Positions 26,072 to 34,511 of a DNA stretch of 64,000 bases are shown one piece after another (the stretch's first letter is position 1; every line of letters begins with the position of its first letter). Below the pieces are notes generated by a model. It worked only from the letters and a program-made list of their open reading frames with translations, was not told where the DNA came from and did no database searches. This stretch comes from Mycolicibacterium rhodesiae JS60. Its GTDB lineage: Bacteria > Actinomycetota > Actinomycetes > Mycobacteriales > Mycobacteriaceae. The position numbers and the translations under genes were made by a program. Where the stretch lies: the NCBI GenBank assembly GCA_000230935.2, contig AGIQ01000002.1:1116001-1180000 (forward strand), in the 5' to 3' direction.

Positions 26072-26749
26072 ATGAAGATCGACAACGAATTCACCGTCAG
26101 TGTTCCGATCGCGACGGCCTGGGAGGTCCTAAGCGATATGACGCAGGTGGTCCCGTTGATGCCGGGTGCGCAGCTGGTCGGCCAGGAAGGTGACGATTTC
26201 CTGGGCAAGGTCAAGGTGAAGGTTGGGCCGGTGACCAGCGAGTTCAGCGGCAAGGCGCACTTCGTGGAGCGCGACGAGGCCACCCACCGCGCCGTCGTCG
26301 ACGGCCGGGGCAAGGAGGCGCGCGGCACGGGCAACGCCGCCGCTGTCGTCATCCTGCAGCTGCACGAGGCCGGCGACCACACCCGCGTCACCGTCGAGAC
26401 CGACCTCAAGATCGTCGGCAAGCTGGCCCAGTTCGGCAGCAGCATGCTGCAGCAGGTCTCCGAGAAGCTCCTCGGGCAGTTCGTCGACTCGCTGGAGGAC
26501 AAGCTGGCTGCCGGCGACGAACCCCCCGCCGAGGAGGTCGTGGTCGCGGCCCCCGCCACGCCGGGCGCCGACGCCCTGGGCACCCCGGCGCCTGCCGCCT
26601 CCGCACCCCGCATGGCGCCCGAGCCGGAGCCGATTGACCTGCTGCAGCTGGCCGGAGGCACCTCGGTCACCAAGTACGCGGCGGCCGGAGTCGCCGCGCT
26701 GGTGCTCTTGATCCTCATTACGGTCCTGCGCCGTCGGCAGGCTGACTAG
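26072..26749 (+). CDS. CoxG-like SRPBCC protein with C-terminal membrane anchor
   Basis: 225 residues. Residues 1-150 form a START/SRPBCC fold typical of CoxG ('FTVSVPIATAWEVLSDMTQV', 'LMPGAQLVGQEG'). A Pro/Ala/Glu-rich linker (about 152-195) leads to a transmembrane helix near the end ('AAAGVAALVLLILITVL') with a basic tail. CoxG of carboxydotrophs tethers CO dehydrogenase to the membrane and links it to quinones. A strong GAGGAG precedes the ATG. It follows the XdhC-like gene but is 110 bases away and could have its own signal. Confidence 0.82.
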   Translation: MKIDNEFTVSVPIATAWEVLSDMTQVVPLMPGAQLVGQEGDDFLGKVKVKVGPVTSEFSGKAHFVERDEATHRAVVDGRGKEARGTGNAAAVVILQLHEAGDHTRVTVETDLKIVGKLAQFGSSMLQQVSEKLLGQFVDSLEDKLAAGDEPPAEEVVVAAPATPGADALGTPAPAASAPRMAPEPEPIDLLQLAGGTSVTKYAAAGVAALVLLILITVLRRRQAD

Positions 26750-26779
26750 CTTCGCCGCGCTGGCGCGGCTCAAGCAGTC

Positions 26780-27016
26780 CTAGGTCTGGGGCGTCGCCAC
26801 GATCAACGGACCGTTCATCGTTCCGTCGACCGCCGCCTTGTAGTCACCCTGGGTGCCGTCGGAGTCGATGGCCGCCCCGGCCGCGCCGCTGTCGCCGTCC
26901 TGGACGGCAAACGTGGTAGTGGGGCTGTCGGCGTGGGCGACGCCCACCCCGCCGAATGTTGTTGCCAGCGCGATACCTGCCGAAACTACGAGTCCACTGG
27001 AGAGGATCTTGACCAT
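26780..27016 (-). CDS. Small secreted protein
   Basis: 78 residues. The ATG at 27014-27016 opens a textbook signal peptide (basic 'MVK', hydrophobic 'ILSSGLVVSAGIALATTF', cut after 'VAHA' before DSPTTTF). The mature part is only about 50 residues, acidic and Gly/Ala/Asp-rich, with no cysteine. AAAGGTC upstream of the ATG may be the ribosome-binding site. The frame extends further upstream, but a start there would ruin the signal peptide. Function unknown. It diverges from the lipoprotein at 27252 across a 235-base gap in which I see no other gene. Confidence 0.65.
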   Translation of the reverse strand: MVKILSSGLVVSAGIALATTFGGVGVAHADSPTTTFAVQDGDSGAAGAAIDSDGTQGDYKAAVDGTMNGPLIVATPQT

Positions 27017-27251
27017 TTGCTGTGACCTTTCACGCGATCTGCGCAAACTAATGGCCATTGCTGTGAGAACCGCTGTGCGTCGCCTGGGAGTCAGCTTGGG
27101 CAGTGTGATGGCCAGCGGGAAGAACGATCGAAAAGCACCTTCCGCCAGCACGTCTCTTGTTTACCGCTGACCAGTACGTCAATTTCGATTCTCTCCGCAT
27201 CGCTGCGGACTATCTTCCATCTGACAACCAGAACAAAGGACGTGGAATCCG

Positions 27252-27941
27252 ATGAACAAGATCACGGCAATCGCCGCGGCGGGAGTGGCCGTGGTTCTGG
27301 GCGTCACGCTCGTCGGCTGCGGATCGAAGACCGGCTCCGGGACATCGGCCACCAACTCTGCGACGACGACGTCGGTGACAGCCAGCAGCGCACCGTCGAC
27401 GCCCGTCGCGCGCCCAAACAAAACGATCAACGAATACATCACCGAGAACAACATCGCCGAAACCCCCATCAAGCCGGGGGATCCCGGAACGCCGGACTTC
27501 GACTTCCCGTTCCCGCCCGGCTGGAGTCCGGCCGGTGACAAGACGCCGGAGTGGGCCTATGGCGCAATCCTTTACGACAAGCCCGCCGACCCCAACGACA
27601 CACCGTTCATGTACGCGATCGCGGTGAAGCTGGCCGGCAACGTCGACGCAGCCAAGGTGCTCGAGTTGGCTCCGAGCCAGCTTGACGACATGCCCGGCTT
27701 CGTCCCGATCGGGCCCCCGAACAAGAGTTCCCTGTCCGGTTTCGATGCCGTCCAGTACGCCGGCACTTACACCAAAGACGGCAAGAAGCGCATCGCCGCC
27801 CAGAAGACCGTGGTGATCCCGGGCAAGGACGGACTGTTCGCGTTGCAGCTGAACGCCGATGCCCTCGACGGACAGCAGGACATCATCCTGGACGCCGTCA
27901 AGGTCATTGACGAGCAGACGAAGATCACCCCGCCGGCATGA
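27252..27941 (+). CDS. LpqN/LpqT-family lipoprotein
   Basis: 229 residues. The signal peptide ends in a lipobox, 'LVGCGSK', so the cysteine at about residue 23 is lipidated and the protein anchored outside. A Ser/Thr-rich linker (24-55) leads to the LpqN-type domain with 'TINEYITENNI' and 'FDFPFPPGWSPAGD' typical of the start, then 'ELAPSQLDDMPGF'. The family's substrates are debated (cell-envelope lipid carriers have been proposed). It has a purine-rich AAAGGA upstream. It is followed by another exported protein gene. Confidence 0.82.
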   Translation: MNKITAIAAAGVAVVLGVTLVGCGSKTGSGTSATNSATTTSVTASSAPSTPVARPNKTINEYITENNIAETPIKPGDPGTPDFDFPFPPGWSPAGDKTPEWAYGAILYDKPADPNDTPFMYAIAVKLAGNVDAAKVLELAPSQLDDMPGFVPIGPPNKSSLSGFDAVQYAGTYTKDGKKRIAAQKTVVIPGKDGLFALQLNADALDGQQDIILDAVKVIDEQTKITPPA

Positions 27942-27997
27942 GCGCCAGCTCGGTCCGAGACCTCCCCAGCCCCGCTCACCGACGGAGAAGCATCGCC

Positions 27998-28303
27998 ATG
28001 AAGATCCGAATCACGGTTCCAGGGTTCTTGATCGCCGCACTCTGCGGGGCAGCGCTGATGTCCGCACCGCTGGTGACCGCACCGCCGGCGCACGCCGCGT
28101 GCACGGCAGGGCAGGTCTATGACGCGAAAACCGGGATCTGTTGGTCGCAGGCCAGCGGCAATATCGTGATCTCGGGTACGGGCGGGACGTGCCTGCCCGG
28201 CCGATTGGGTCTGTGCATGGCTGCCGTACAGAACTCGCAGGTGCCGGGTGCCAACTTGCCGAAGCCGACAGTGTCGAGTTCGGGCGGACGCTCCTGGCCG
28301 TAA
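27998..28303 (+). CDS. Small secreted cysteine-containing protein
   Basis: 101 residues from the ATG at 27998, preceded by GGAGAA. A signal peptide ('MKIRITVPGFLIAALCGAAL', cleavage after 'PAHA') leaves a mature chain of about 68 residues that begins 'ACTAGQVYDAKTGICW' and contains four cysteines (two likely disulfides). It ends in a Ser/Pro-rich tail. An upstream ATG at 27938 overlaps the lipoprotein stop, but a start there would bury the signal peptide, so it was not chosen. Small disulfide-stabilised secreted proteins with the CTAGQVYD start are common in mycobacteria; function unknown. Confidence 0.7.
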   Translation: MKIRITVPGFLIAALCGAALMSAPLVTAPPAHAACTAGQVYDAKTGICWSQASGNIVISGTGGTCLPGRLGLCMAAVQNSQVPGANLPKPTVSSSGGRSWP

Positions 28304-28315
28304 CGGCACCCGTCG

Positions 28316-29005
28316 TCAGGACTCGGTCACCGGGTCCGGCGCATCCGTCGCTGCCCCGGCCGCCTTGCGGCGCTTGTACCACTCCCACACCATCGGAGCC
28401 ACGGACGCGACCGCGATGAGGATGAAGATCGGCTCGAGCAGTTTCTGGACGATCTCGAACTGACCCAGCCCATAGCCGAGCAGCGTCAGACCGACGCCCC
28501 ACAGGACTGCGCCGATCACGTTGTACAGCGTGAAGACGCTGTACTTCATCCTCGCCGCACCCGCGGTGATCGGGGCCAGCGTGCGCACGATCGGGACGAA
28601 CCGGGCGAGCACGATCGCAAACGGCCCGCGCTGCTCGAAGAAGATGTGCGCCTCGTCCAGGTAGCGCTGCTTGAGGATCCGCGCGTTGGGCTTGAACATC
28701 GCGGTGCCCAGGAAGCGGCCCACGAAGTAGCCGACTTGCCCGCCGAGCACGGCGGCGATCGGGATGAACACCAGCAGCTGCCACAGCTGGAAGTTGGCAT
28801 CCACGTCAGCGCCCCGAGCGGCGGTTCCGGCCGCGAGCATGCCCGCGACGAAGAGCAGTGTGTCACCGGGCAGCACCGGAAACAGCACGCCGGACTCGAT
28901 GAAGACGACGACCAGAATGCCGACGAGGGCCCAGGTGCCGAACTGCTCGATCAGCTTGAGCGGGTCGAGAAAATCCGGCATGAGCGCCAGGGTCGTGGTG
29001 GTCAC
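28316..29005 (-). CDS. DedA-family membrane protein (Rv0364 type)
   Basis: About 229 residues, several hydrophobic segments. The DedA core is present: 'VFIESGVLFPVLPGDTLLF' (re-entrant loop with the conserved Glu and Pro), the arginine-bearing 'GPFAIVLARFVPIVRTLAP', and 'YNVIGAVLWG'. DedA proteins are linked to lipid flipping and proton-motive-force homeostasis. The start is ambiguous: GTG at 29005 was chosen, with TTG at 29014 and ATG at 28981 as alternatives. It diverges from fba, as Rv0364 does from Rv0363c. Confidence 0.88.
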   Translation of the reverse strand: MTTTTLALMPDFLDPLKLIEQFGTWALVGILVVVFIESGVLFPVLPGDTLLFVAGMLAAGTAARGADVDANFQLWQLLVFIPIAAVLGGQVGYFVGRFLGTAMFKPNARILKQRYLDEAHIFFEQRGPFAIVLARFVPIVRTLAPITAGAARMKYSVFTLYNVIGAVLWGVGLTLLGYGLGQFEIVQKLLEPIFILIAVASVAPMVWEWYKRRKAAGAATDAPDPVTES

Positions 29006-29104
29006 GACGCCCAAGGGTACCGGGGGCCGCGATCAGCGCCGTGCCAGTCGACCTGCTTCTTGTCATACTGACTCCATTCAGCGCCAGCGTCGAGAGGAAG
29101 TGCC

Positions 29105-30142
29105 ATGCCCATCGCAACGCCCGAGGTCTATGCGGAGATGCTGGGCCGCGCCAAAGAGCACTCGTTCGCGTTCCCGGCGATCAACTGCGTCGGCTCGGAG
29201 AGCGTCAACGCCGCGATCAAGGGCTTCGCTGATGCCGGCAGTGACGGCATCATCCAATTCTCCACCGGCGGAGCCGAATTCGCGTCCGGTCTGGGTATCA
29301 AAGACATGGTCACCGGCGCGGTGGCGCTGGCCGAGTTCGCCCATGTCGTGGCCGCGAAGTACCCGATCACCGTCGCGCTGCACACCGATCACTGTCCCAA
29401 GGACAAGCTCGACACCTACGTTCGTCCGCTGCTGGCGATCTCCGCCGAACGTGTCGCCAAGGGACAGGACCCGCTGTTCCAGTCGCACATGTGGGACGGT
29501 TCGGCGGTCCCGATCGACGAGAACCTGTCGATCGCGCAGGAACTGCTCAAGCAGGCCGCCGCCGCCAAGATCATCCTCGAGATCGAGATCGGCGTGGTCG
29601 GCGGCGAAGAGGACGGAGTCGAGGCCGAGATCAACGAGAAGCTCTACACCACCTCAGAGGACTTCGAGAAGACTATCGAGGCGCTCGGCGCCGGCGAGCA
29701 CGGTAAGTACCTGCTGGCCGCGACCTTCGGCAACGTGCACGGTGTCTACAAGCCGGGCAACGTCGTGCTCAAGCCCGAGGTGCTGGCCGAGGGGCAGAAG
29801 GTGGCCTCGGCCAAGCTGAGCCTGCCCGAGGGTTCCAAGCCGTTCGACTTCGTCTTCCACGGCGGTTCGGGCTCGCTGAAGTCCGAGATCGAGGACTCGC
29901 TGCGGTACGGCGTGGTGAAGATGAACGTCGACACCGACACCCAGTACGCGTTCACCCGCCCGCTCGCGGCGCACATGTTCACCAACTACGACGGTGTGCT
30001 GAAGATCGATGGCGAGGTGGGCAACAAGAAGGTCTACGACCCGCGCAGCTACCTGAAGAAGGCCGAGGCCTCCATGTCCGAGCGCGTCATCGAGGCGTGC
30101 AACGACCTGCACAGCGCAGGCCGCAGCGTGTCTGCCGGCTAA
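29105..30142 (+). CDS. fba: Class II fructose-1,6-bisphosphate aldolase
   Basis: 345 residues, standard for mycobacterial class II aldolase. It cleaves fructose-1,6-bisphosphate to dihydroxyacetone phosphate and glyceraldehyde-3-phosphate, and works in reverse in gluconeogenesis. Zinc ligands and catalytic groups are visible: 'ALHTDHCPKDK' (His ligand and catalytic Asp), 'GNVHGVYKPG' (His), 'FHGGSGS' (His and phosphate-binding Gly). AGGAAG precedes the ATG at 29105. Its stop lies 14 bases from the convergent Rv0361-like gene. Essential in M. tuberculosis. Confidence 0.96.
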   Translation: MPIATPEVYAEMLGRAKEHSFAFPAINCVGSESVNAAIKGFADAGSDGIIQFSTGGAEFASGLGIKDMVTGAVALAEFAHVVAAKYPITVALHTDHCPKDKLDTYVRPLLAISAERVAKGQDPLFQSHMWDGSAVPIDENLSIAQELLKQAAAAKIILEIEIGVVGGEEDGVEAEINEKLYTTSEDFEKTIEALGAGEHGKYLLAATFGNVHGVYKPGNVVLKPEVLAEGQKVASAKLSLPEGSKPFDFVFHGGSGSLKSEIEDSLRYGVVKMNVDTDTQYAFTRPLAAHMFTNYDGVLKIDGEVGNKKVYDPRSYLKKAEASMSERVIEACNDLHSAGRSVSAG

Positions 30143-30156
30143 CGCGCCGAAATCGC

Positions 30157-30888
30157 TCAGGACGCCTGGCAGATCTTCCACTGGTTGTCGCGGAACTGCA
30201 GGTCGAAGCTGCGGGTGGACCGGGTGGCCGGGTCGAAGGCCATGAACGAGGTGACGTTGGCCTCGGCGTGATCGCCGTTGACGACGACCTCGTCGATGCT
30301 GGCCACCACCGGGTACTGCCGGGCCGCGGCCACCCGCGCGTGCGTGTCCGACCAGGCCTGATCGTCGTACTTGACGTAGCTGTCCATGGTCTGGCCGCAG
30401 GTCAACCCGCGCAGGGCGGCCAGGTCGCCGTTCTGCACCGCCGCGTCGAAGTTCTGGATGGTCGAGCGGACCATGTCCTCCCGAGACGCCTTGGGCGTAC
30501 GGTCGCGGGTCAGCAGGAAGGTGGCCAGGATCGCCAGCGCGGCCAGCGCCACGATGACGGCGATCACCGCGAGCACCAGCGCCCAGCTACGCCGGCGGGT
30601 CGGAGCGGGGCGCGCCGGGATGGCCTGTGGACCGGTGCGCGGCGTGCCCGAGACCGGGAAAACCTCGGTCGGGGTGGAGATGATCTCGGTCTCCGGGTCG
30701 GGCTCGCGATGGATGATCTGCGTCGACCCCGCATCGAATCCCGGTGCGGTGAAACGACGTTCGGCCGGCGCATCGCTGGCCCCGATGGCCTCGGTGGCCG
30801 CCTCGGTCTCCTGAGTCGGCTGCTCGTCATCGCCTCCGACGACGGGCTTGGTCTCGTCGTCGTGGTCGGGCCCGGATGGGTTCGACAT
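30157..30888 (-). CDS. Single-pass membrane protein with acidic cytoplasmic tail (Rv0361 type)
   Basis: 243 residues. An acidic, Glu/Asp/Thr-rich N-terminus (1-95) ends in a basic stretch ('RPAPTRRRSW'), then one transmembrane helix (about 100-127) and an external domain of about 110 residues with two cysteines. That domain ('SIDEVVVNGDHAEANVTSF', '...DNQWKICQAS') resembles lumazine-like/DUF4878 NTF2-type extracellular modules common in mycobacteria. The neighbour order fba, Rv0361-like, Rv0360c-like supports the assignment. Function unknown. Confidence 0.75.
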   Translation of the reverse strand: MSNPSGPDHDDETKPVVGGDDEQPTQETEAATEAIGASDAPAERRFTAPGFDAGSTQIIHREPDPETEIISTPTEVFPVSGTPRTGPQAIPARPAPTRRRSWALVLAVIAVIVALAALAILATFLLTRDRTPKASREDMVRSTIQNFDAAVQNGDLAALRGLTCGQTMDSYVKYDDQAWSDTHARVAAARQYPVVASIDEVVVNGDHAEANVTSFMAFDPATRSTRSFDLQFRDNQWKICQAS

Positions 30889-30980
30889 GGGGTGCTGCCG
30901 TCCTCCTGAAGTGCTGTTGCATCAGACCCTAACGGTTGGGTGCGACCAACTGCTGGCGGTGGCACCGGCACAATGGGGCA

Positions 30981-31397
30981 ATGACATCGTTTGGTGATCT
31001 TCTCGGTCCAGAGCCTGTGCTGCTTCCCGGTGATATCGAGGCCGAAGCCGAACTCCTGGCGGGTGAGAAACCGGCGATCGTGGCCGCCGCGCACCCGACC
31101 GCCTCGGTGGCCTGGGCGTGCCTGGCCGAGGAGGCGCTGGCCGACGACAAGGCGGTCACCGCCTATGCCTACGCCCGGACCGGCTATCACCGCGGGCTGG
31201 ACCAGTTGCGGCGAAACGGCTGGAAGGGGTTCGGGCCGGTCCCGTACCGGCATGAGCCCAACCGTGGCTTCCTGCGCTGTGTGGCGGCGCTGGCGCGGGC
31301 GGCCGACATGATCGGGGAGACCGACGAGTTCGCCCGCTGCCTGGACTTGCTCGACGACTGCGACCCGGCCGCTCGCGTCGAGCTCGGGCTGACCTGA
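30981..31397 (+). CDS. DUF3151 domain protein (Rv0360c type)
   Basis: 138 residues from the ATG at 30981 (sequence starts MTSFGDLLGPEPVLL). The family is actinobacterial, one domain, all-alpha, with conserved 'ARTGYHRGLDQLRRNGWKG' and 'RHEPNRGFLRCVAALARAA' in the middle. No function is known. No signal peptide or membrane segment. An in-frame upstream ATG (30936) would add 15 unsupported residues. It points away from the Rv0361-like gene. Confidence 0.82.
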   Translation: MTSFGDLLGPEPVLLPGDIEAEAELLAGEKPAIVAAAHPTASVAWACLAEEALADDKAVTAYAYARTGYHRGLDQLRRNGWKGFGPVPYRHEPNRGFLRCVAALARAADMIGETDEFARCLDLLDDCDPAARVELGLT

Positions 31398-31602
31398 GGT
31401 AGCTGCTCGGTCGTAGCGGCCGGGGCGCGGCGCCGTGCTAGCAGAACCGCCTCCGTTGCTGCAGCACGGTGGGAGCGGGGATGACGGCTGCGCTCGCAGG
31501 GCTATTTCGGCTGATTCTCGACAAATTGTGCGGGTTTCGCACGCTCGCCATTGTGTCGACGCACACTGTGCATAGCTTGCTCATGGTGGATTGGGGGGAG
31601 CG

Positions 31603-34494
31603 ATGGCTCAGGCCGCCCAAGCGGGGGGTGAAGCGTTACAGGCCGCCTCGGCCCCTACAGTCAGGTCTGACCTCGTCGCTGACCCGTTCGCGAGGACGAC
31701 GCTGTCAGTCCTCATCGTCGGTGCCGAGCCTGGCGACGGCGCCCGTGCCGAGGCGGCGCTGTCGGGAGCCTACGACGTGCAAGCAGTACAGGTCGTCAAT
31801 GAAGACGGGTTGCGCCGAGCGCTGGGCGAACGATCTTGGGACATCGTTCTTGCCTCTCACAACCCGTCCGCCATCGACGCTCGGGCGACACTGGACATCG
31901 TCGTTCGCTGCGAGCTCGGCATTCCGGTCGTCGTGATCTCCACAGTCCCCGGCGAGGAGGTTGCGGTGGAGATGTTGCAACGCGGCGCCGATGACTACTT
32001 GCTTGTAACGAGCTTGCACCGGTTGTCCGCAGCGGCCGGACGCGCGATAACTCAGGCTGACGAGCGCCGCGAGCGGCGGGTTCGTGATCACGTGATATCG
32101 CTCATCTGGGAGCACTCCCGCGATCTGATTGTGATCGCCGATACCGACGGTCGCTTCCTGACGGTTAGCGCGGCGTCTTCGGAGATGCTGGGCTACGAGC
32201 CTGAGGAGCTGGTAGGTGAGCGGCTCGACAAGGTCGTGATACCCGAGGATGTGGCCGTCATGGAGGAGACTTTCGCGGCGATCGTGGAGGGAGAACAGAT
32301 TTCCAAGGTGGAATGCCGGTATGCGCACACGTCCGGCGAGGTCCGCCACCTTGTGTGGTCGGTGGCATACGCTCCCGCGGACGGCGCGGTGATCGGTATC
32401 GCTCGGGACGTCACCGAGCGCCGTCGCATCGAGGCAAACCTGCGGCAGGAGCGCGATTATGCCGATGCCGTGCTCAACAGCTTGCCGGGCGCCTTTTACC
32501 ACTTCAACGAAGACCAACGCCTGGTGCGGTGGAACCGGAATCTGGAACGGATCACCGGCTATTCGCCATCCGAATTACTCAACATGGAAGCTGCCAAGTT
32601 CATCCCTCAAGACGACCGAGAGCCTGTCGCCAAGCAGATTCGCGAGGTCTACTCGCGCGGCGAATCGCAGGTGGAGGCCTACTACCTCGTCAAGGACGGT
32701 CGGCGCATCCCGTATCTCTTCACCGGGGTGCGCTTCGATCATGACGGCCAGCGCGGCTTTGTCGGCGTCGGGACGGATCTCACGGAGCGTCGCCGCATGG
32801 AGGACGCGCTACGCGAAGAGACGGCGCTGTTCGAGGGCGTGGTCACCCATGCGCCGGACGGCATCATCGTCACCGACATCAACGGCCATCGCATCTTCCA
32901 GAACCGACGGCTCAGCGAGCTGCTGGCGCTGACGCCAGAGGTCGAGAACGACACCGATCCGCTGCGGCAGCTGGCAAGCGTCGCACGCATCATGGTCGAT
33001 CCCGGCGAATTCCTCGACAAGGCTAGGTGGCTGCTCGAGCATCCCACCGAACACGCACACGACGAGGTCGAACTCCTCAACGGCACTGTGCTAGACCGAC
33101 TTTCAGGTCCGATCGTGGACAACGATGGGCGCTGCTATGGGCGCATCTGGTCTTATCGCGATGTCTCCGACCGCCACCAGGTCGAACGACTGTTGCGCCA
33201 CCTGGCCACCCATGACGACCTCACCGGGCTGGCTAATCGGGCCCTCATCGAGGACCGGGTCGAGGAGTTGGCCGTCGATCCGCGGCGGTCCGGCCGGCCG
33301 TTCGCGGTGCTCTTCATCGACCTCGATCGGTTCAAGTTCATCAACGACGGGTATGGCCATGCGTTCGGCGACGCACTGCTCAAGGCGGTCGGTGAGCTGC
33401 TCGTGACGGTGGTTCGCGAAGGTGATGTCGTGGCCCGCCACGGTGGCGACGAGTTCTTGATTCTGCTGGCCGAGATTGCCGGGCCCGAGGAAGCGACCGT
33501 GGTTGCCCAGAGCATCGCCGACCACTTGGCGACCCCGTTCATGGTGCGCGGCCGTGAGGTGTACCTGTCGGGCAGCATCGGGGTCAGTCTGTTCCCCGAT
33601 CACGGCCGGACCGCCGGAACGTTGATCAGCAACGCCGATGTCGCGATGTTCCATTCGAAGGAGGAGGGCCGCAACACCGTACGGCTCTACACCCAGCAGA
33701 TGGGGGAGCGCAGCCTGCAGAGGGTACAGCTGGAGACCGCCCTTCGCGCTGCGCTGCCGGAAGGGCAGCTGCGGCTGGTGTACCAGCCCAAGGTGTCCCT
33801 CGCCGACGGCCGCATTGTGGGATGTGAGGCGCTGTTGCGGTGGCTGCATCCGGATCTGGGTCTGGTCGGGCCCAGCCGATTCATCCCGATCGCCGAGGAG
33901 TCGGGTCTCATCGTGCCGCTCGCCGACTGGGTGTTACGTGAGGTGTGCCGGCAGGCCGGCGAGTGGCTGGATGCCGGGTTGCCGCCCCTCAGTATTGCGG
34001 TCAACGTGTCCGCCCAGCAGATCCACGACCAGGACGTGGTGGCCTGGGTGGTGGATACGCTACATGAAACAGGTTTTCCGCCAGACCTTTTGGAGCTTGA
34101 GCTGACCGAAAGTCTGATCACCCGCAACTCCGAAGCGGTGGTCGCGACGGTCGATGGCCTGCGGGCCGCGGGGGTGCGGGTCGCCATCGACGACTTCGGC
34201 ACCGGTTACTCGACTCTGGCCGATCTGCGGCGCTTCCACGTCGATGCGCTCAAGATCGACAGGTCGTTCGTGCGGGGCATGCTCGCCGAATCCAACGACG
34301 CCACCATCGTGCGGGCGGTGATCACCCTGGCGCACAATCTCGGCATCACCGTGGTGGCGGAGGGTGTCGAGACCGAGGAGCAGGGCACATTCCTCCGTCA
34401 AGCCGGCTGCGATGAGGCCCAAGGCTACGTCTTCGGCAAACCCGTCTCGGCGAAAAATCTTGAAGATCTGCTGCGGAAGAACCAATTGCGCTGA
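31603..34494 (+). CDS. Pseudo-receiver/PAS/GGDEF/EAL c-di-GMP signalling protein
   Basis: 963 residues. The N-terminus (about 30-150) has a receiver-like fold, but the phospho-acceptor position reads 'DIVLASHNPS' with no matching Asp and the usual Lys is absent, so it looks like a pseudo-receiver. Three PAS modules follow (about 165-285, 285-405, 405-535), the first two with PAC-like ends ('GIARDVTERRRIE', 'GVGTDLTERRRME'). Then GGDEF (614-618) and EAL (742-744, with DDFGTGYS later), both intact. It may be a bifunctional cyclase/phosphodiesterase sensing ligands through PAS. GGGGGGAG precedes the ATG. The gene interrupts the order seen in M. tuberculosis between the Rv0360c and Rv0359 types. 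Confidence 0.88.
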   Translation: MAQAAQAGGEALQAASAPTVRSDLVADPFARTTLSVLIVGAEPGDGARAEAALSGAYDVQAVQVVNEDGLRRALGERSWDIVLASHNPSAIDARATLDIVVRCELGIPVVVISTVPGEEVAVEMLQRGADDYLLVTSLHRLSAAAGRAITQADERRERRVRDHVISLIWEHSRDLIVIADTDGRFLTVSAASSEMLGYEPEELVGERLDKVVIPEDVAVMEETFAAIVEGEQISKVECRYAHTSGEVRHLVWSVAYAPADGAVIGIARDVTERRRIEANLRQERDYADAVLNSLPGAFYHFNEDQRLVRWNRNLERITGYSPSELLNMEAAKFIPQDDREPVAKQIREVYSRGESQVEAYYLVKDGRRIPYLFTGVRFDHDGQRGFVGVGTDLTERRRMEDALREETALFEGVVTHAPDGIIVTDINGHRIFQNRRLSELLALTPEVENDTDPLRQLASVARIMVDPGEFLDKARWLLEHPTEHAHDEVELLNGTVLDRLSGPIVDNDGRCYGRIWSYRDVSDRHQVERLLRHLATHDDLTGLANRALIEDRVEELAVDPRRSGRPFAVLFIDLDRFKFINDGYGHAFGDALLKAVGELLVTVVREGDVVARHGGDEFLILLAEIAGPEEATVVAQSIADHLATPFMVRGREVYLSGSIGVSLFPDHGRTAGTLISNADVAMFHSKEEGRNTVRLYTQQMGERSLQRVQLETALRAALPEGQLRLVYQPKVSLADGRIVGCEALLRWLHPDLGLVGPSRFIPIAEESGLIVPLADWVLREVCRQAGEWLDAGLPPLSIAVNVSAQQIHDQDVVAWVVDTLHETGFPPDLLELELTESLITRNSEAVVATVDGLRAAGVRVAIDDFGTGYSTLADLRRFHVDALKIDRSFVRGMLAESNDATIVRAVITLAHNLGITVVAEGVETEEQGTFLRQAGCDEAQGYVFGKPVSAKNLEDLLRKNQLR

Positions 34495-34511
34495 GTCGCA
34501 GCCCAATTAGC

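Noticed and set aside
24792..26749. Complete CO dehydrogenase operon
   Set aside because: No large, medium or small subunit is encoded; only XdhC and CoxG-like genes are present.
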